Source: Deltaproteobacteria bacterium
GTDB lineage: Bacteria; Desulfobacterota; Desulfobacteria; Desulfobacterales; JAFDCJ01
DNA length: 8,113 nucleotides
Direction of reading: 5' to 3'
NCBI GenBank assembly: GCA_019310665.1
Contig: JAFDDW010000069.1
Location: forward strand, 1 to 8,113
The notes under the pieces were generated by a model. It was not told the origin of the DNA, did no database searches, and worked only from the letters and a program-made list of their open reading frames with translations. Shown piece by piece: positions 5,606 to 8,113 of the stretch (its first letter is position 1; each line of letters begins with the position of its first letter). Position numbers and translations under genes: made by a program.

Positions 5606-6059
5606 AACCCTCCACCTACGGTTGATTTACTCGGCGGCAACAGCCGGTCTTGTTATTATATTATATTGCTTTCCGTTATGGGGGTATAGTTCTAAGGTTC
5701 AACACGAATCCACACCCTTCCTGGTCCCGGATCGCATTGAAGATTCGTTTTGGAAATGCGAATACTTATCTAAGAGAAATAAAAAATGGCAGGATCTGTC
5801 CCCGGAAGAAAAAGAAAAAGCACGTCGGAAATATAAAGAGTGGCAGTCGCTTTCCCCGGAAGAAAAAGCAACCATGCGCCAGCGAATGAATCGCCTCAAA
5901 CGCATGTCTCCCAAAGAGCGCAAATCCTACAAGCAGTTGCACAAGAAGTGGCGCCACCTGCCGCCGAAGGAGCGCAAACAGCTTCAAAACGAACTGGACA
6001 ACTGGGAAAACCTTTCCCCTCAGCAGCAGGAAGCAATTCGTCATCGTTTCATGAAGTAG
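5580..6059 (+). CDS. DUF3106 family exported repeat protein
   Basis: The ATG at 5580 lies inside the end of the anti-sigma gene. Residues 13-36 are hydrophobic and serve as a signal peptide or N-terminal anchor, placing the rest in the periplasm. Residues 70-157 consist of five units of exactly 18 residues: each starts at Trp (70, 88, 124, 142; Leu at 106), followed by a Leu-Ser-Pro type turn (73, 91, 109, 127, 145) and a charged helix such as EEKEKARRKYKEW. This is the DUF3106 pattern. Eighteen residues equal five helical turns, so the units should stack as a helical rod or hairpins. The LSPEE and LSPQQ turns recall the LTxxQ motifs of CpxP/Spy-type periplasmic proteins, by analogy only. The operon suggests a role in sensing or in modulating the anti-sigma factor. 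Confidence 0.85.
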   Translation: MRIVTFLFKTLHLRLIYSAATAGLVIILYCFPLWGYSSKVQHESTPFLVPDRIEDSFWKCEYLSKRNKKWQDLSPEEKEKARRKYKEWQSLSPEEKATMRQRMNRLKRMSPKERKSYKQLHKKWRHLPPKERKQLQNELDNWENLSPQQQEAIRHRFMK

Positions 6060-6268
6060 AAAATACACCTTTTATATTTAAAAAATACAGTGTAGACCCT
6101 ATTGAATTCGTTATTTTTTTTGCTAAGAGTATATCTGATGAGGGGGGCTACTGAACATCGACCTCTCTTCCTCTCCTTTTTTTTGGGTGGTTCGTCCTGA
6201 ACCACCCATTTGTGTTTGCGCCGGTGGCCAACTTAACCCCGGTATAAAACAGGCCCTCCAACAAACGA
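6060..6268. other. Convergent intergenic region
   Basis: The DUF3106 operon and the xdhC operon end facing each other here. The stretch holds a T8 tract (6114-6121), a run of six G (6142-6147), a 23-base pure pyrimidine tract ending in T8 (6162-6184) and a strong hairpin (6184-6208). No convincing gene is visible on either strand. Confidence 0.6.
6184..6208 (+). terminator. Terminator-like hairpin between convergent operons
   Basis: A perfect 10-base stem (6184-6193 with 6199-6208, TGGGTGGTTC and its complement) closes a 5-base loop and is followed on the plus strand by the T-rich TTTGTGTTT. That suits termination of the sigma operon. On the minus strand it is followed by an A tract, so use by the xdhC transcript is less likely. 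Confidence 0.6.
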
Positions 6269-6586
6269 TCATAACGGTTCTACGAACAGCAGCATCCTCC
6301 CGCCACAAACGTCCCCGCCCCGGGTCCCCAGATCATCTAAAAGGCTCACTTCAACCAACTCCGGTGTTTGAGTGGAAAGCAGACAACGCAAGGCGGCACT
6401 TTTAACTTCACTTTCACCACATCCACCGCCGACGGAACCGAAACTAGTGCCATCGGCACAGATTATCATTTTGGCCCCAACCCCTCGCGGGGTGGAACCG
6501 GAAGTTTCAACGATGGTGGCCAGGGTTGAATCAATTCCCTGGTTTTTAAGATCGGCAAGTTTTTGAAAAATTTCTTGATCGGTCAT
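6269..6586 (-). CDS. XdhC/CoxI family protein, stand-alone N-terminal domain
   Basis: This 105-residue protein is a single XdhC/CoxI N-domain, the family that helps mature molybdenum hydroxylases such as xanthine dehydrogenase; XdhC itself binds and sulfurates the molybdenum cofactor. Clear signatures are TSGSTPRGVGAKMII (28-42), GSVGGGCGESEV (50-61) with Cys56, and GDVCGGRM (91-98) with Cys94. Both conserved cysteines are present. Its ATG overlaps the TGA of the preceding gene by 4 bases, so the two are translationally coupled. The partner gene has the Rossmann domain that this protein lacks, so the pair probably functions as a split XdhC. No hydroxylase subunit lies in the window. Confidence 0.88.
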   Translation of the reverse strand: MTDQEIFQKLADLKNQGIDSTLATIVETSGSTPRGVGAKMIICADGTSFGSVGGGCGESEVKSAALRCLLSTQTPELVEVSLLDDLGTRGGDVCGGRMLLFVEPL

Positions 6587-7350
6587 AATTCAATTCCTAC
6601 GGCTGCTCTAAGGGCTCGCGCCTGGGCGTTGCCTTTGCGGCGAACGCAGACCAGTTCCGAAACAATGGAAAGCGCGATTTCTTGCGGAGACTCTGCCCCA
6701 ACGGGAATTCCAATCGGTGTGTATACACTTTTTAGAAGTTTCTTGGAAAAGCCTTTTTCCTCCAACCACTGAAGGACAAAACCCACCCGTCGGCGACTGC
6801 CGATCAACCCCACATAGGCGGCTTCTTTGGGTAATATCTCCATCAGGCAATCCACATCATGCTCATGGCCCCGGGTGATGATGACAACATAGCTGGATGG
6901 ACCCAGCGCCATATCCCGCAAGGCGATGGTAAAATTTTCAGCGACAGTGGTGCAGTCGGGAAACCGGGATGGATAGGCAAAATCAGAGCGGTCATCGAGG
7001 ACGGTGACACTGAACCCGACGTCATTGGCAAAACGCGCTAGGGGTATGGCGATGTGACCCGCACCGCAGATGAGCAGCCGGGCCTCAGAGCAAAGCACAT
7101 TAAAAAAGACCCGCACCCCGGCTTTAATTTCAGCGCTGCAACTTTTTCGGTTGTTAATAGCCGACAGGGCCTGATCCCTTAGAGCCACATTTAAAGACGG
7201 GGACTTAACACCGCCTTCCAGGCTGCCATCACCCAATACGACCACTTTACTGCCGACGAGGATTTCAGCTGAATCCGAAGCGATAACCGTTGCCAGGCAA
7301 AAGGTTTTTTCGTTTTCCAGTAATTCGTTTACTCTTGTAATCACGTCCAT
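6583..7350 (-). CDS. XdhC family protein with Rossmann domain
   Basis: The 255-residue protein has a C-terminal XdhC Rossmann domain: LLICGAGHIAIPLARFA (92-108) as the nucleotide-binding loop, TVLDDRSDFAYPSRFPD (116-132), ITRGHEHD (158-165), YVGLIGSRRRV (179-189) and PIGIPVGAESPQEIALSI (212-229). The first 85 residues look like an XdhC/CoxI N-domain in which the usual GGGC and CGG cysteine motifs are missing; the matching place reads GSLEGGVKSPS. Those motifs are supplied by the small protein encoded next. It is likely a maturation or insertion factor for a molybdenum hydroxylase, possibly a selenium-dependent one. It begins 7 bases after the thymidylate synthase stop with only a weak ribosome binding site, suggesting coupling within the operon. 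Confidence 0.9.
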   Translation of the reverse strand: MDVITRVNELLENEKTFCLATVIASDSAEILVGSKVVVLGDGSLEGGVKSPSLNVALRDQALSAINNRKSCSAEIKAGVRVFFNVLCSEARLLICGAGHIAIPLARFANDVGFSVTVLDDRSDFAYPSRFPDCTTVAENFTIALRDMALGPSSYVVIITRGHEHDVDCLMEILPKEAAYVGLIGSRRRVGFVLQWLEEKGFSKKLLKSVYTPIGIPVGAESPQEIALSIVSELVCVRRKGNAQARALRAAVGIEL

Positions 7351-7357
7351 AAAGGGT

Positions 7358-8113
7358 TTATGCTTTCAGACATCTCAATTTGGCCAGATCCTCGGCATAC
7401 CCGTATAAATGAAGCCCTTTGCTTTCCACAACCATCTCACCGTCGTTGATACCCAGTTCAGCGGCCATGTATTCTTTCAAATTTTGAATGGCCGCCAGGT
7501 TGGCCGGAAATCCGTTCCAGAGATCCCAGGATCGAAAATACACAAAAAAATGCAGGCTATCGTTTTGAATACGGGTGTCGATGGATCGCAGACAGGGGGG
7601 GTCCAGCAGGGTCAGATCCGAAGGATGAGCCACCTGCAGCACCAACTGGTTGTTGCGCTGTCCAAATTCTTTGTAGGTGTTGATGACCCATTCAATCTGG
7701 TTCAGGTATATTTGACCGTCTTCCTCAAAAACAGCATTGCCGTCCACTTCGCGTTTGTCGATGATTTCAGCATTGTCCTCTTCCCACCAGGCCAATTTGT
7801 CGCCGGTCAGGGGAACTTTCGTCAGACGTTCGCCATAGGTGTAAGATTCGCCGGGTTCTTTGCGGGCGGACATTAAATATTCAATATAGGCTCGATCATA
7901 TCCAGGACCGCCATAGATGTAATCGTGCTCAACCGGATTGGGAATCCCGCATGCCGGCGGGATGTCCGGAATCAGGGGCTGGGTGCCGGGATACTTCACG
8001 TGTCCCATAAAATAATCGTATTCCAAACGGGTTTGCCCGGCATAGGATCCACGATCGATTACAAACCGGTTACCATGATCAAGAATGTCGTTTACGGCCA
8101 GAAACCACAAATC
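7358..8113 (-). CDS. thyA: Thymidylate synthase, archaeal-type ThyA (5' end outside window)
   Basis: ThyA methylates dUMP to dTMP using methylene-tetrahydrofolate. The frame is open to the right edge, so the start is missing; about 251 residues are visible. Counting the TTG codon ending at 8110 as residue 1, the key residues keep the exact spacing of E. coli ThyA: catalytic Cys173 in DPPCLRSID, then Arg193, Ser194 and Asp196 in FRSWD (20 after Cys), Asn204 in GFPAN (11 after Arg), and His234 and Tyr236 in GLHLY (30 after Asn). The His that follows the catalytic Cys in E. coli is Leu here, and the protein ends 14 residues after Tyr236, lacking the long C-terminus of the E. coli enzyme. Both features and the FRSWDLWNGFPANL wording resemble the archaeal-type (TIGR03283-like) branch. 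Confidence 0.85.
   Translation of the reverse strand, partial: DLWFLAVNDILDHGNRFVIDRGSYAGQTRLEYDYFMGHVKYPGTQPLIPDIPPACGIPNPVEHDYIYGGPGYDRAYIEYLMSARKEPGESYTYGERLTKVPLTGDKLAWWEEDNAEIIDKREVDGNAVFEEDGQIYLNQIEWVINTYKEFGQRNNQLVLQVAHPSDLTLLDPPCLRSIDTRIQNDSLHFFVYFRSWDLWNGFPANLAAIQNLKEYMAAELGINDGEMVVESKGLHLYGYAEDLAKLRCLKA

Noticed and set aside
5787..6050. CRISPR-like or minisatellite array from the 54-base period
   Set aside because: The periodicity is at protein level (Trp and Leu-Ser-Pro positions); the DNA units are not near-identical and there are no spacers.
5766..6068. Minus-strand 100-codon frame rich in Phe and Leu
   Set aside because: It is the antisense of the Lys/Glu-rich DUF3106 repeats, whose GAA and AAA codons read as TTC and TTT.
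7409..7876. Plus-strand 155-codon frame at the right end
   Set aside because: It is antisense to the thymidylate synthase, whose catalytic residues and spacing are unambiguous.

Overview
The window looks like chromosomal DNA from a Gram-negative, probably anaerobic bacterium of the Desulfobacterota (former Deltaproteobacteria) type. This is an inference from gene content: an archaeal-type thymidylate synthase, split XdhC/CoxI maturation proteins, an ECF sigma / zinc-finger anti-sigma / DUF3106 operon, and periplasmic or lipoprotein-type exports. There are no rRNA or tRNA genes, no CRISPR array and no transposase.

Layout. Positions 1-3505 read rightward: the 3' part of an ATP-grasp ligase (cut by the left edge), a COG4947-type esterase, a Phd-type antitoxin with a VapC/PIN toxin, ammonia-dependent NAD synthetase (nadE), and an MliC-type lysozyme-inhibitor lipoprotein that stops abruptly at the start of a second conserved domain. 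The toxin-antitoxin pair has its own promoter with a palindromic operator, and nadE follows the toxin after only 9 bases. Positions 3506-3773 hold no intact gene, but contain several hairpins and a start-less, stop-free minus-strand frame that may be a gene remnant.

Positions 3774-6059 form an envelope-response locus, also rightward. A His/Arg-rich exported protein comes first, with a possible ECF-type promoter and an inverted repeat over its ribosome binding site. A strong hairpin follows it. Then come an ECF sigma factor, a membrane-anchored zinc-finger anti-sigma factor and a DUF3106 protein built of five exact 18-residue repeats, tightly packed with one overlap. The likely logic is that the anti-sigma factor holds the sigma factor at the membrane and the exported proteins sense or respond to an envelope condition. 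The signal is unknown.

Positions 6060-6268 are a convergent intergenic region with a terminator-like hairpin. Positions 6269-8113 read leftward: an archaeal-type thymidylate synthase (5' end beyond the right edge), then a Rossmann-type XdhC protein and a small XdhC/CoxI N-domain protein overlapping by ATGA. The last two probably serve maturation of a molybdenum hydroxylase that is not in the window.
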